In this document: positions 25,501 to 33,069 of the stretch, one piece after another
How positions within the stretch are numbered: the first letter of the stretch is position 1
Layout of the letters: every line of letters begins with the position of its first letter
From: Nocardiopsis algeriensis
GTDB lineage: Bacteria; Actinomycetota; Actinomycetes; Streptosporangiales; Streptosporangiaceae
NCBI RefSeq assembly: GCF_014203695.1
Contig: NZ_JACHJO010000005.1
Coordinates: forward strand, 124,001 to 188,000
DNA: 64,000 nt
Direction of reading: 5' to 3'
The notes under the pieces: generated by a model
Databases searched by the model: none
The model's input: the letters and a program-made list of their open reading frames with translations, nothing else
Told to the model about the DNA's origin: nothing
Program-made: the position numbers and the translations under genes

Positions 25501-26810
25501 CGTGCGCCCTCGGCGAGCAGGTCGGCGACCCGCACGGGGGCGCCGGTGGACATGGAGGCGTTGGCGGCCAGGCCGGTGAGCAAGGCGTTGCCGCCGTCGG
25601 CGTGGTCGGGGCGGATGCCGTCGTCGGTGCGGCCCAGGAGAGAGTCGAGCATGGCGGCGTCGCCGCCGCCGTGGCCTCCTTCGCCCACGGACACCGGGAT
25701 CTCCTCGGGTTCCCGCCAGTGCCGGCGCAGCAGGAGCCGGGCCCGGGTGTTCTCCTTGGGGGCCGGCATGCCCCGTACGGGGTGGGTCTCGTCGCGGCCC
25801 GGGGTGGTGTGGGAGAACTCGGTCATGTCCAGTTCCAGGCGTCCGCGGCTGCCGGTGAGGGCGAGCCGGTAGCCCTCCCAGGGGGCGTAGGCCGTCAGGT
25901 GGTAGGTGAGGCGGGCCCCGGTGTCGTACTTGACCAGTACGGACATGTCGTCCTCGATGGTGATGCCGGGGCCGAAGACGTTGAGGTCGCGGCGGTAGCC
26001 GTCCTCGTGCTCGGCATCCAGGTAGAGAGAGGTGAGGTCGGGGCTGTCGCTCATGTGCAGGGCGAAGGGGTCGTCCTGGGCCCCGGGTGAGCCGTGTCCG
26101 CGTTCGTAGTCGGCGGCCAGACCGTGGCGGCGGCCGTTGGCGTCGCCGTAGAAGAACAGGTCGCCCCAGGCGAAGACCTCGACGGGGCGGGCGCCGATCC
26201 ACCAGTTGACGAGGTCGAAGTGGTGGCCGGCCTTGTGGACGAGCAGACCGCCGGACTGGGTCTTGTCGCGGTGCCAGCGGCGGAAGTAGTCGGCTCCGTG
26301 GCGCAGGTCGAGCAGCCACTCGAAGTGGACCGAGGCGATCTCTCCGATGGCGCCCGAGGCGACGAGGTCGCGCAGGCGCAGGTGGACGGGGTTGTAGCGG
26401 TAGTTGAAGCCGACGGTGACACGGCCGCCGGTGCGGGCCTGGGCGCGGTTGATGCGGTGCAGGCCCTCCAGGTCGGCGGTCAGGGGTTTCTCCGTGATGG
26501 CGTCGACGCCGGCTTCCAGGGCGGCCACGACGTAGTCGGCGTGGGTGCGGTCGATCGTGCAGACGATGACCTCGTCGACGTGTTCCTCCGCGAGCATGCG
26601 GGTGAAGGCGTCGGCGGGGTAGGTGGGGACGGGGTCGAGCCCGGCTTCGGTGACGATGCGGTTGTGGGCGGCCATGCGGGTGGAGTTGGTGTCGCACAGG
26701 GCGACGAGCCGGCCCAGGTGGCGGTGGGTGCCGGTCAGGGCCCGGGTGTACATGCGGGCGCGGGAGCCCGTGCCGACGATCGCGTACCTACGTGGAGTGG
26801 TGTGGTTCAC
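25497..26810 (-). CDS. Gfo/Idh/MocA family oxidoreductase (third of locus)
   Basis: This 437-residue oxidoreductase begins with RRYAIVGTGSRARMYTRAL (nucleotide-binding), has DAITEKPLTADLEGLHRI as its EKP signature, a substrate-side VHFEWLLDLRHGADYFRRW and HKAGHHFDLVNWWIGARP. The longer C-terminal domain than in the neighbouring paralogues resembles glycosidase-linked or inositol/oxidoreductase subgroups. The GTG at 26810 is preferred; it lies nine bases from a LacI-type palindrome, and no strong ribosome binding site is visible, so the start is uncertain (TTG at 26846 is possible). It is the first gene of the minus-strand operon. Confidence 0.83.
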   Translation of the reverse strand: MNHTTPRRYAIVGTGSRARMYTRALTGTHRHLGRLVALCDTNSTRMAAHNRIVTEAGLDPVPTYPADAFTRMLAEEHVDEVIVCTIDRTHADYVVAALEAGVDAITEKPLTADLEGLHRINRAQARTGGRVTVGFNYRYNPVHLRLRDLVASGAIGEIASVHFEWLLDLRHGADYFRRWHRDKTQSGGLLVHKAGHHFDLVNWWIGARPVEVFAWGDLFFYGDANGRRHGLAADYERGHGSPGAQDDPFALHMSDSPDLTSLYLDAEHEDGYRRDLNVFGPGITIEDDMSVLVKYDTGARLTYHLTAYAPWEGYRLALTGSRGRLELDMTEFSHTTPGRDETHPVRGMPAPKENTRARLLLRRHWREPEEIPVSVGEGGHGGGDAAMLDSLLGRTDDGIRPDHADGGNALLTGLAANASMSTGAPVRVADLLAEGAR

Positions 26811-26818
26811 GCCAGCAT

Positions 26819-26833
26819 GGTAAACGCTTTCCC
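26819..26833. promoter_or_regulatory. LacI-type operator before the third Gfo/Idh gene
   Basis: GGTAAACGCTTTCCC (reverse GGGAAAGCGTTTACC) is a near-palindrome with the central CG and GGNAANCGCTTNCC pattern. It ends nine bases from the GTG start of the minus-strand operon, a position where a bound repressor would block transcription or initiation. Confidence 0.75.
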
Positions 26834-27012
26834 GGCGATGGCACAACGGCCCCTCGGATCCCGGCGGAGGAGAGGGCGACTGGGGCGGACCGTGGTGGCG
26901 CAGATGCGCAGAGCTGTCCTTTGCGAGGATGCTCCCGGTTTTCTCGCCGGAAACGGCCTCCTGCGAAGGTAACGATCTGGGGGGTGGATTCCGGTTCGGG
27001 GGAAATCCGTCG

Positions 27013-27041
27013 TTGACACCCCTGGAGGCCGGTGCTAGAAA
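27013..27041 (+). promoter_or_regulatory. Sigma-70-like promoter of the sugar ABC importer operon
   Basis: TTGACA at 27013-27018 is a perfect -35 box, followed after 17 bases by TAGAAA at 27036-27041. The LacI-type palindrome at 27059 would cover the region just after the start of transcription. Confidence 0.7.
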
Positions 27042-27058
27042 CGGAGAATCTTACTGCA

Positions 27059-27074
27059 TGGATAGCGCTTACCA
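27059..27074. promoter_or_regulatory. LacI-type operator before the ABC importer operon
   Basis: TGGATAGCGCTTACCA is symmetric at 14 of 16 positions, with the same CGCTT core as the other sites. It lies 17 bases after the -10 box of the promoter at 27013-27041, a classic repressor position. Confidence 0.75.
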
Positions 27075-27229
27075 GGCCTCTACGTGCGGTTTTCGCTCGT
27101 GTTCTCCGCCACAGCCCTTGTGCTGCGGCCTCTTTCGCCCCCGACCGGATTGGTGGTCCCATCGTGAGATCCCGGTACCTGCGCGCCTTCGCGGCGCGCG
27201 GCGGCACCGCCGAGAGGCGGTGAGCCTTG

Positions 27230-28192
27230 GTGGCACTCCTTCAGCGAAGGCCCAGGACGGACCCCGCACCCTCCCCTGCTCCCCCTGCCGGGCGCGCCGG
27301 CACAGGCGGCAGAGGGCGGGTCCGGCGGGAGAACCTGGCTGCCTACGGCTTCCTGGCCCCGTGGTTCGTGGGACTGGTGTTCATCACGGCCGGGCCGTTG
27401 CTGGCCTCCCTCTACTTCTCCTTCACCGACTACAGCCTCATCGGCGACCACGAGGTGGTCGGGCTGGCCAACTACGAGCGCATGCTCACCGACACGCGCC
27501 TGCACAGCGCCCTGAAGGTCACCTTCGTCTACGTGTTCGTCTCCGTGCCCCTCCAGCTCGCCCTGGCGCTGGCGCTGGCGCTGGTCCTGGACCGGGGCGT
27601 GCGGGGCCTGGCGCTGTACCGGTCGGTGTACTACCTGCCCTCCCTGCTGGGCGGCAGCGTGGCCGTGGCCATCCTGTGGCGCCAGGTCTTCGGCGCCGAG
27701 GGGCTGATCAACCAGGTCCTCGGGTTCTTCGGGATCCAGGGCGAGGGATGGGTCTCCCATCCCGACTACGCGCTGGGCACCCTCATCGTGCTCAACGTGT
27801 GGACCTTCGGGGCACCCATGGTCATCTTCCTGGCCGGGCTGCGGCAGATCCCCGCGATGTACCACGAGGCCGCCGCGGTGGACGGGGCCGGCCCGGTGCG
27901 CCGGTTCTGGCACATCACGGTCCCCATGCTCACCCCCATCATCTTCTTCAACCTGGTACTGCAGATCATCAACGCCTTCCAGACCTTCACTCAGGCGTTC
28001 ATCGTCAGCGGCGGTACCGGCGGCCCCTCCGACTCCACGCTGTTCTACACCCTCTACCTGTACCAACGCGGCTTCGGCGCGTTCGACATGGGCTACGCCT
28101 CGGCGATGGCCTGGCTGCTCCTGATGATCATCGGTGGGTTCACCGCGGTGAACTTCCTGGCCTCCAAGTTCTGGGTCTTCTATGGCGACTGA
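27230..28192 (+). CDS. Carbohydrate ABC transporter permease (MalF/UgpA type)
   Basis: This 320-residue membrane protein has six or so hydrophobic segments; the first is AYGFLAPWFVGLVFITAGPL. The EAA loop EAAAVDGAGPVRRFWHITVP identifies a CUT1-type binding-protein-dependent permease. It forms the sugar channel with the permease encoded next. The GTG at 27230 is preferred, with GAGAGG about ten bases before it; a TTG directly upstream is also possible. No ATPase gene lies in the operon, so a shared MsiK-type ATPase elsewhere is expected from what is known in actinomycetes. Confidence 0.9.
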   Translation: MALLQRRPRTDPAPSPAPPAGRAGTGGRGRVRRENLAAYGFLAPWFVGLVFITAGPLLASLYFSFTDYSLIGDHEVVGLANYERMLTDTRLHSALKVTFVYVFVSVPLQLALALALALVLDRGVRGLALYRSVYYLPSLLGGSVAVAILWRQVFGAEGLINQVLGFFGIQGEGWVSHPDYALGTLIVLNVWTFGAPMVIFLAGLRQIPAMYHEAAAVDGAGPVRRFWHITVPMLTPIIFFNLVLQIINAFQTFTQAFIVSGGTGGPSDSTLFYTLYLYQRGFGAFDMGYASAMAWLLLMIIGGFTAVNFLASKFWVFYGD

Positions 28193-29048
28193 AACGACCT
28201 TCCGCGGCCCGCGCACGCGCAGCGAGCGCTCCCGCCGCCTGCTGATCCACCTGGGCCTGATCGCGTTCGGGCTGGTGATGCTCTATCCGCTGCTGTGGAT
28301 GCTCTCCAGCTCGTTCAAGCCCACCGCGGAGATCTTCCGCGAGCCCGGCCTCGTTCCCCAGAACTTCACCCCGGGCAACTACACCGAGGGCTGGACCGCA
28401 CTGCAGCACCCCTTCCACCACTACCTGCTTAACTCGGCGGTCGTCGTGGCGGGTTCGATCATCGGCAACCTCGTCGGCTGCTCGATGGCGGCCTACGCCT
28501 TCGCCCGGCTGGAGTTCCGCGGCAAGAGGCTGTTCTTCGCGGTCATGCTCGCCACGATCATGCTGCCGATCCACGTGGTGATCGTGCCGCAGTACATCCT
28601 CTTCGCAGAGCTGGGGTGGATCAACACCTTCTACCCGCTGATCGTGCCCAAGCTGCTGGCCACGGACGGCTTCTTCATCTTCCTGATGGTGCAGTTCATC
28701 CGGGGGCTGCCCAAGGACCTGGACGAGGCGGCGCGCATCGACGGATGCGGACACGTGCGCATCTTCTGCCGGATCATCCTGCCCCTGTCCATGCCGGCCC
28801 TGGCCACCACCGCGATCTTCACCTTCATCTGGACCTGGAACGACTTCTTCAGCCAGCTGATCTTCCTCACCAGCCCGGACATGTACACGGTCCCGGTCGC
28901 CCTGCGCACCTTCGTCGACTCCAGCTCCCAGACCTCCTGGGGTCCGCTGTTCGCGATGTCGGTCGTGGCGCTGGGCCCCGTGTTCGGTTTCTTCCTGGCG
29001 GGACAGCGATACCTCGTCAAGGGGATCGCCACCACCGGCATCAAATAA
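28182..29048 (+). CDS. Carbohydrate ABC transporter permease (MalG/UgpE type)
   Basis: The 288-residue permease has six hydrophobic segments and the EAA loop DEAARIDGCGHVRIFCRIIL, and ends RYLVKGIATTGIK as CUT1 MalG-type proteins do. It pairs with the MalF-type permease whose 3' end it overlaps by 11 bases. Together they import the sugar or sugar-acid compound bound by the lipoprotein encoded downstream. Confidence 0.92.
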   Translation: MATETTFRGPRTRSERSRRLLIHLGLIAFGLVMLYPLLWMLSSSFKPTAEIFREPGLVPQNFTPGNYTEGWTALQHPFHHYLLNSAVVVAGSIIGNLVGCSMAAYAFARLEFRGKRLFFAVMLATIMLPIHVVIVPQYILFAELGWINTFYPLIVPKLLATDGFFIFLMVQFIRGLPKDLDEAARIDGCGHVRIFCRIILPLSMPALATTAIFTFIWTWNDFFSQLIFLTSPDMYTVPVALRTFVDSSSQTSWGPLFAMSVVALGPVFGFFLAGQRYLVKGIATTGIK

Positions 29049-29064
29049 GAAGGGAAATCCCCCC

Positions 29065-30393
29065 ATGAACAGCCCTGTCAGCCCAAGGCGGCCCTCGGGG
29101 CCGCGCCGCGGCCCCCTCCTGCCCCTGGTCGCGGTCTCCGCCGCCCTCGCCCTGGCCGCCACCGCCTGCGGCGGGGGCTCGGACTCCGAGGACGGGGTCG
29201 TGGAGCTGCGCTACTCCTGGTGGGGGGCGGACGACCGCCACTCCACCCTGCAGCAGGTCATCGACATCTTCGAGGCCCAGAACCCGGACATCCAGGTGGT
29301 GGCCGACTACACCGACTGGGGCTCCTACTGGGACCGGCTGGCCACCAGCACCGCGGCCGGCGACGCCCCCGACATCATGATGCAGGAGGAACGCTACCTG
29401 CGTGAGTACGGCGATCGGGGAGCGCTGGCCGACCTGCAGGAGTTCGAGGGCGTGCTGGACCTGTCCAAGGTCGACCCGCTCGTGGCCGAGAGCGGCAACC
29501 TGGACGGGCAGACCTTCGGCATCGCCAGCGGTGTCAACGCCTACACGGTCCTGGCCGACCCCGAGGCGTTCGAGGCCGCCGGGGTGGAGATGCCCGACGA
29601 CTCCACCTGGACCTGGGACGACTACGCCGAGATCGCGGCGCAGATCACCGAGGCCAGCGACGGGGAGATCGTCGGCGCCCAGAGCATGGCCTACAACGAG
29701 ACCGGCTTCCAGATCTTCGCGCGCCAGCACGGCGAGAACCTCTACAACGAGGACGGGACGCTGGGCTTCTCCGAGGAGACGCTGACCGAGTGGTTCACGA
29801 TCACCCAGGACCTGCTGGAGAGCGGCGGCCAGCCCGGAGCCTCCCAGAGCGTGGAGATCGAGGCCGGAGGGCCCGACCAGTCGGTCCTCTCGACCAACCA
29901 GGGGGCCATGGCGCACTTCTGGACCAACCAGCTGGGTGGCATCACCGAGTCCTCGGGACGTGAGATCGAGCTGCTGCGCTACCCCGGTGAGACCGAGCAC
30001 GAGCGCACCGGGATGTTCTTCAAGCCCGCGATGTTCTACTCCGTCTCGGCCGAGTCCGAGCACCCGGAGGAGGCGGCGCGCTTCGTCGACTTCATGCTCA
30101 ACAGCAACGAGGCGGCCGAGCTGATCCTGTCCGACCTGGGCCTGCCGGCCAACATCGACGTGCGCGCCCAGATCCTGAGTTCGCTGCCGCCGGCGGACGA
30201 GCGCAGCGCTGTGTTCCTGTCCGAGATCGAAGGGGACATCGTCGACGGCAACCCGCCTCCGCCCATCGGAGCGGGCCAGGTCGTGGAGATCACCAAGCGG
30301 GTGACCGACGAGCTGTCCTTCGGCAACCTCACGCCCCAGGAGGCCGCGCAGCAGTTCATGAGCGAGGTCGAGGCAGCCACCGGCGACGCCTGA
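29065..30393 (+). CDS. Extracellular solute-binding lipoprotein of carbohydrate ABC transporter
   Basis: The 442-residue protein has an Arg-rich start, a hydrophobic core and the lipobox LAATACGGG, so it is anchored outside the membrane. The mature part fits the SBP_1/CUT1 family: VVELRYSWWGADDRH, DIFEAQNPDIQVVADY, GDAPDIMMQEERYL and a C-terminal FMSEVEAA. Aromatic and acidic residues suit a carbohydrate ligand, unidentified here. It is the last gene of the three-gene importer operon, which ends at the hairpin 30401-30438. Confidence 0.92.
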   Translation: MNSPVSPRRPSGPRRGPLLPLVAVSAALALAATACGGGSDSEDGVVELRYSWWGADDRHSTLQQVIDIFEAQNPDIQVVADYTDWGSYWDRLATSTAAGDAPDIMMQEERYLREYGDRGALADLQEFEGVLDLSKVDPLVAESGNLDGQTFGIASGVNAYTVLADPEAFEAAGVEMPDDSTWTWDDYAEIAAQITEASDGEIVGAQSMAYNETGFQIFARQHGENLYNEDGTLGFSEETLTEWFTITQDLLESGGQPGASQSVEIEAGGPDQSVLSTNQGAMAHFWTNQLGGITESSGREIELLRYPGETEHERTGMFFKPAMFYSVSAESEHPEEAARFVDFMLNSNEAAELILSDLGLPANIDVRAQILSSLPPADERSAVFLSEIEGDIVDGNPPPPIGAGQVVEITKRVTDELSFGNLTPQEAAQQFMSEVEAATGDA

Positions 30394-30400
30394 CACGGAG

Positions 30401-30438
30401 GTGCGGGCCCGGCGCGGAAGACCGCGCCGGGCCCGCAC
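30401..30438. terminator. Perfect 17-bp GC hairpin terminator
   Basis: GTGCGGGCCCGGCGCGG pairs fully with CCGCGCCGGGCCCGCAC around an AAGA loop, eight bases after the solute-binding protein stop and just before the convergent aldehyde dehydrogenase stop. There is no U-tract. Confidence 0.75.
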
Positions 30439-30444
30439 GCGTGT

Positions 30445-31935
30445 TCAGCCCTCCCGGCGCGGAACGGGGTGGACCGGGTGGTCGCGCAGCTCGTCGGGCA
30501 GGACGTCCTGGGGGGCGTTCTGCCAGGCCATCGGGCGCAGGAAGCGCCGGATCGCGGTGGTGCCCACGGAGGTGTGCAGGGCGTTGGTGGTGGCGGGCCA
30601 GGGTCCGCCGTGGTGCATCGCGCCGGTGACGGCCACACCGGTGGGGTAGCCGTCGTAGACGATGCGTCCGGTGCGCGTCCACAGGGTGTCCTGCAGGCGC
30701 GCCCGGAGCTCGCCCTCGTCGGGCTCGGAGAAGACCGACGCGGCCAGGGAGGGCGGCAGGTCGCGCAGCAGGCGGTGCAGCTCGTCGGGTCCGTCGTAGA
30801 AGACGACCAGGGCCGTGGGGCCGAAGCACTCCTGTACCTGGTGCGGGTCCAGGGAGGAGGCCTCCGCGGCCAGGAGCCGGACGGGGACCGACCAGCCGGA
30901 GCCGTCGGCGGGCAGCCCCTGGGCGAGCAGGCGGGTGCCCGACCCCTCGCGGGAGCCTTCGCCGTAGGCGTCGCGGATGGAGGCGGCCAGCAGTGTCTGG
31001 GCGGGCAGGTCCGCCACGCGCTCGGCCATGGCCTGGGCCAGGTCGCGGCCGGCCCGGTCGGCGGGCAGCAGGATCAGGCCGGGTTTGGTGCAGAACTGCC
31101 CGGCGCCCTGGGTGAAGGAGGCGACCGCGCCCTCGGCGATCTGCTCGGTGCGGGCCCGTGCGGCGCCGGGGGTGACCGCCAGCGGGTTGACGCTGCCCAG
31201 TTCACCGTAGAAGGGGATGGGGTCGGGCCGGGAACAGGCCAGGTCGAACAGGGCCCGTCCGCCGCGGGTGGAGCCGGTGAAGGCGGCGGCGCGGATGGAG
31301 TGGTGGCGCACCAGGGCGGTGCCTGCCTCCATTCCGTGCACGAGGCCGAGGGTGCCCTCGGGCGCGCCCGCGTCGCGGGCCGCCCGCTCGATCAGGGTGA
31401 AGGCGCGTTCGGAGGTGGCCGGGTGGGCGGGGTGGGCCTTGACCACGACGGGGCAGCCCGCGGCCAGGGCGGAGGCGGTGTCGCCTCCGGGGACGGAGAA
31501 GGCCAGGGGAAAGTTGCTCGCGCCGAAGACGGCCACCGGTCCCAGGGGCAGCAGCATGCGCCGCACGTCCGGGCGCGGTCCCATGGGGGTGTCGGCGGGC
31601 CGGTCGACGGCGGCCTCCAGGTAGGCGCCCTTGCGCACATGGGCGGCGAAGGCCCGGAACTGGTGGGCGGTGCGGGTGAGTTCGCCGTCGAGGCGGGTCC
31701 GCCCCAGGGCGCTCTCGCGGTCGGCGAGGGGGACCAGGCCGGGGCGGTCCTCCTCCAGTGCCTGGGCGACGGCCTCGAGCATCCCGGCCCGCCACAGGCG
31801 GTCCCGGGCGGCCAGCTCGGGGGCGGCCTGGGCGGCGGCCCGGCAGATGCGGTCCACCTCGCTGTCGGCGGTGTGGGGTGCGACCGTCTCCACGACTTCT
31901 CCGGTGCGTGGGTCCGTGCTGGTGGCCTCGGCCAT
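30445..31935 (-). CDS. Aldehyde dehydrogenase, alpha-ketoglutarate-semialdehyde type
   Basis: This 496-residue aldehyde dehydrogenase has PVAVFGASNFPLAFS, FTGSTRGGRALFDLA, the general-base Glu in FYGELGSVNP (about residue 244) and catalytic Cys in GQFCTKPG (about residue 281). The GASNFPLAFS and GQFCTKPG forms are characteristic of the NADP-dependent alpha-ketoglutarate (2,5-dioxovalerate) semialdehyde dehydrogenase group. It would carry out the last step to alpha-ketoglutarate. The partner dehydratase gene lies immediately upstream (32-base gap), so the two form an operon. Confidence 0.88.
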   Translation of the reverse strand: MAEATSTDPRTGEVVETVAPHTADSEVDRICRAAAQAAPELAARDRLWRAGMLEAVAQALEEDRPGLVPLADRESALGRTRLDGELTRTAHQFRAFAAHVRKGAYLEAAVDRPADTPMGPRPDVRRMLLPLGPVAVFGASNFPLAFSVPGGDTASALAAGCPVVVKAHPAHPATSERAFTLIERAARDAGAPEGTLGLVHGMEAGTALVRHHSIRAAAFTGSTRGGRALFDLACSRPDPIPFYGELGSVNPLAVTPGAARARTEQIAEGAVASFTQGAGQFCTKPGLILLPADRAGRDLAQAMAERVADLPAQTLLAASIRDAYGEGSREGSGTRLLAQGLPADGSGWSVPVRLLAAEASSLDPHQVQECFGPTALVVFYDGPDELHRLLRDLPPSLAASVFSEPDEGELRARLQDTLWTRTGRIVYDGYPTGVAVTGAMHHGGPWPATTNALHTSVGTTAIRRFLRPMAWQNAPQDVLPDELRDHPVHPVPRREG

Positions 31936-31967
31936 GGAAGGTCCTCTCTGACGAAGGTGGGCGGGGC

Positions 31968-32933
31968 TCAGCGGGCCAGGTCCAGGCCGGTGGCGATCAG
32001 GGCGCGGGCCTGGTCCAGGTGCTCGGGGTCGGGGTCGGCCAGCGGAGGGCGGGCCGGCCCCACGTCGTGGCCGAGCTCCTGGGCGCGGGAGCGGGCCGCG
32101 GCCTTGATCAGGGACACCGCGTATCCGACGCCCTTCTCACGCAGTCGTACCCAGGGGACGTAGAAGTCGTTCAGGAAGCGGTCGACGGTACCGGTGTCAC
32201 CGGCGGTGAGGGCGCGGAAGAAGGCGTGGGAGATCTCGGGGGCGACGGCGTGGACGGCCGAGGAGTAGGCGGCCACCCCGGTGGCGGCGTAGGCGCGTGC
32301 CTGGAGTTCGGCTGTGGGCACGCCGTTGAAGAACAGGAAGTCGTCGGGGGCGGCCAGGACCAGGCGCTGCATGTTGTCGAGGTCGCCGTGGCCGTCCTTG
32401 AGGCCGATGACGTTGGGGATGCGGGCGATCTCGGCGAGGGCCTCGGGGGTGTGGGAGACCTGGTCGCGCTGGTAGGCGATCAGGGGCAGGGGTGTGGCGG
32501 CAGCCACGCGTCGGGTGTGTTCGACCAGGCCCTGCTGGGGCCCCTTGGCCAGGTAGGGGGGCAGGAGGAGGAGGGCGTCGGCCCCGGCGCGCTGGGCGGA
32601 GCGGGCGAATTCGGCGGCCAGAGCGGTGCCGTGTCCGGTTCCGGCGACGACGGGCAGGCGTCCGTCGGCCAGTCGTACCGCGGTGGCGACCGCGGTCTCG
32701 TGTTCGGCGGGGTCGAGGGAGAAGAACTCTCCGGTGCCGCAGGCGACGAAGAGCGCTCCGGGGTCGGCGGCCAGCTGGTGTTCGAGGTGGGCCTCCAGGG
32801 CGGCCTGGTTCAGGGAGCCGTCGTCGTCGAAGGGGGTGAGGGGGAAGGCCAGGACGGCGCGGGCCATGCCCTGGGCGAGGCGCTGCGCGGTCTCGCGGAC
32901 GTGTGCGGGGCGGTCGACGGGGGGAACAGACAC
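31968..32933 (-). CDS. kdgD: 5-dehydro-4-deoxyglucarate dehydratase (KdgD-like, DapA family)
   Basis: The 321-residue DapA-fold enzyme has the Schiff-base lysine in IGLKDGHGDLDN (about residue 178), FVACGTGEFFSL near the N-terminus and the tyrosine motif LIAYQRDQ. CGTGEFFSL and GLKDG are typical of 5-keto-4-deoxy-glucarate dehydratase/decarboxylase, which gives alpha-ketoglutarate semialdehyde, water and CO2. The GTG at 32933 follows GGAG with seven bases between. It precedes the semialdehyde dehydrogenase gene and is divergent from the IclR regulator. Confidence 0.88.
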   Translation of the reverse strand: MSVPPVDRPAHVRETAQRLAQGMARAVLAFPLTPFDDDGSLNQAALEAHLEHQLAADPGALFVACGTGEFFSLDPAEHETAVATAVRLADGRLPVVAGTGHGTALAAEFARSAQRAGADALLLLPPYLAKGPQQGLVEHTRRVAAATPLPLIAYQRDQVSHTPEALAEIARIPNVIGLKDGHGDLDNMQRLVLAAPDDFLFFNGVPTAELQARAYAATGVAAYSSAVHAVAPEISHAFFRALTAGDTGTVDRFLNDFYVPWVRLREKGVGYAVSLIKAAARSRAQELGHDVGPARPPLADPDPEHLDQARALIATGLDLAR

Positions 32934-32958
32934 GTTTTGTCTCCGTATGTAGACAGCT

Positions 32959-32972
32959 TTTTCATATGCAAA
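32959..32972. promoter_or_regulatory. Palindrome between kdgD-like and IclR genes
   Basis: TTTnCATATGnAAA is a 14-base palindrome in an AT-rich patch, 26 bases upstream of the kdgD-like start. It is a plausible operator for the divergent IclR protein, but no defined IclR consensus was matched. Confidence 0.45.
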
Positions 32973-33069
32973 CAGAGGCTATGCTTGTGGACGCCGGGGA
33001 GTCAACAGGTGCCCGCCGCGGATAGACTCCGCTGGCACACGGACCACGCGAGAGGAGACCGGGACGTAC

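Larger units (their letters stand above)
26811..27229. other. Divergent intergenic control region with two LacI-type operators and a promoter
   Basis: This 419-base gene-free stretch separates the minus-strand Gfo/Idh operon from the ABC importer operon. It holds operators at 26819 and 27059 and a promoter at 27013-27041. No other gene-like frame is convincing; the AT-richer patches around 26935-27060 mark it as regulatory DNA. Confidence 0.6.
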
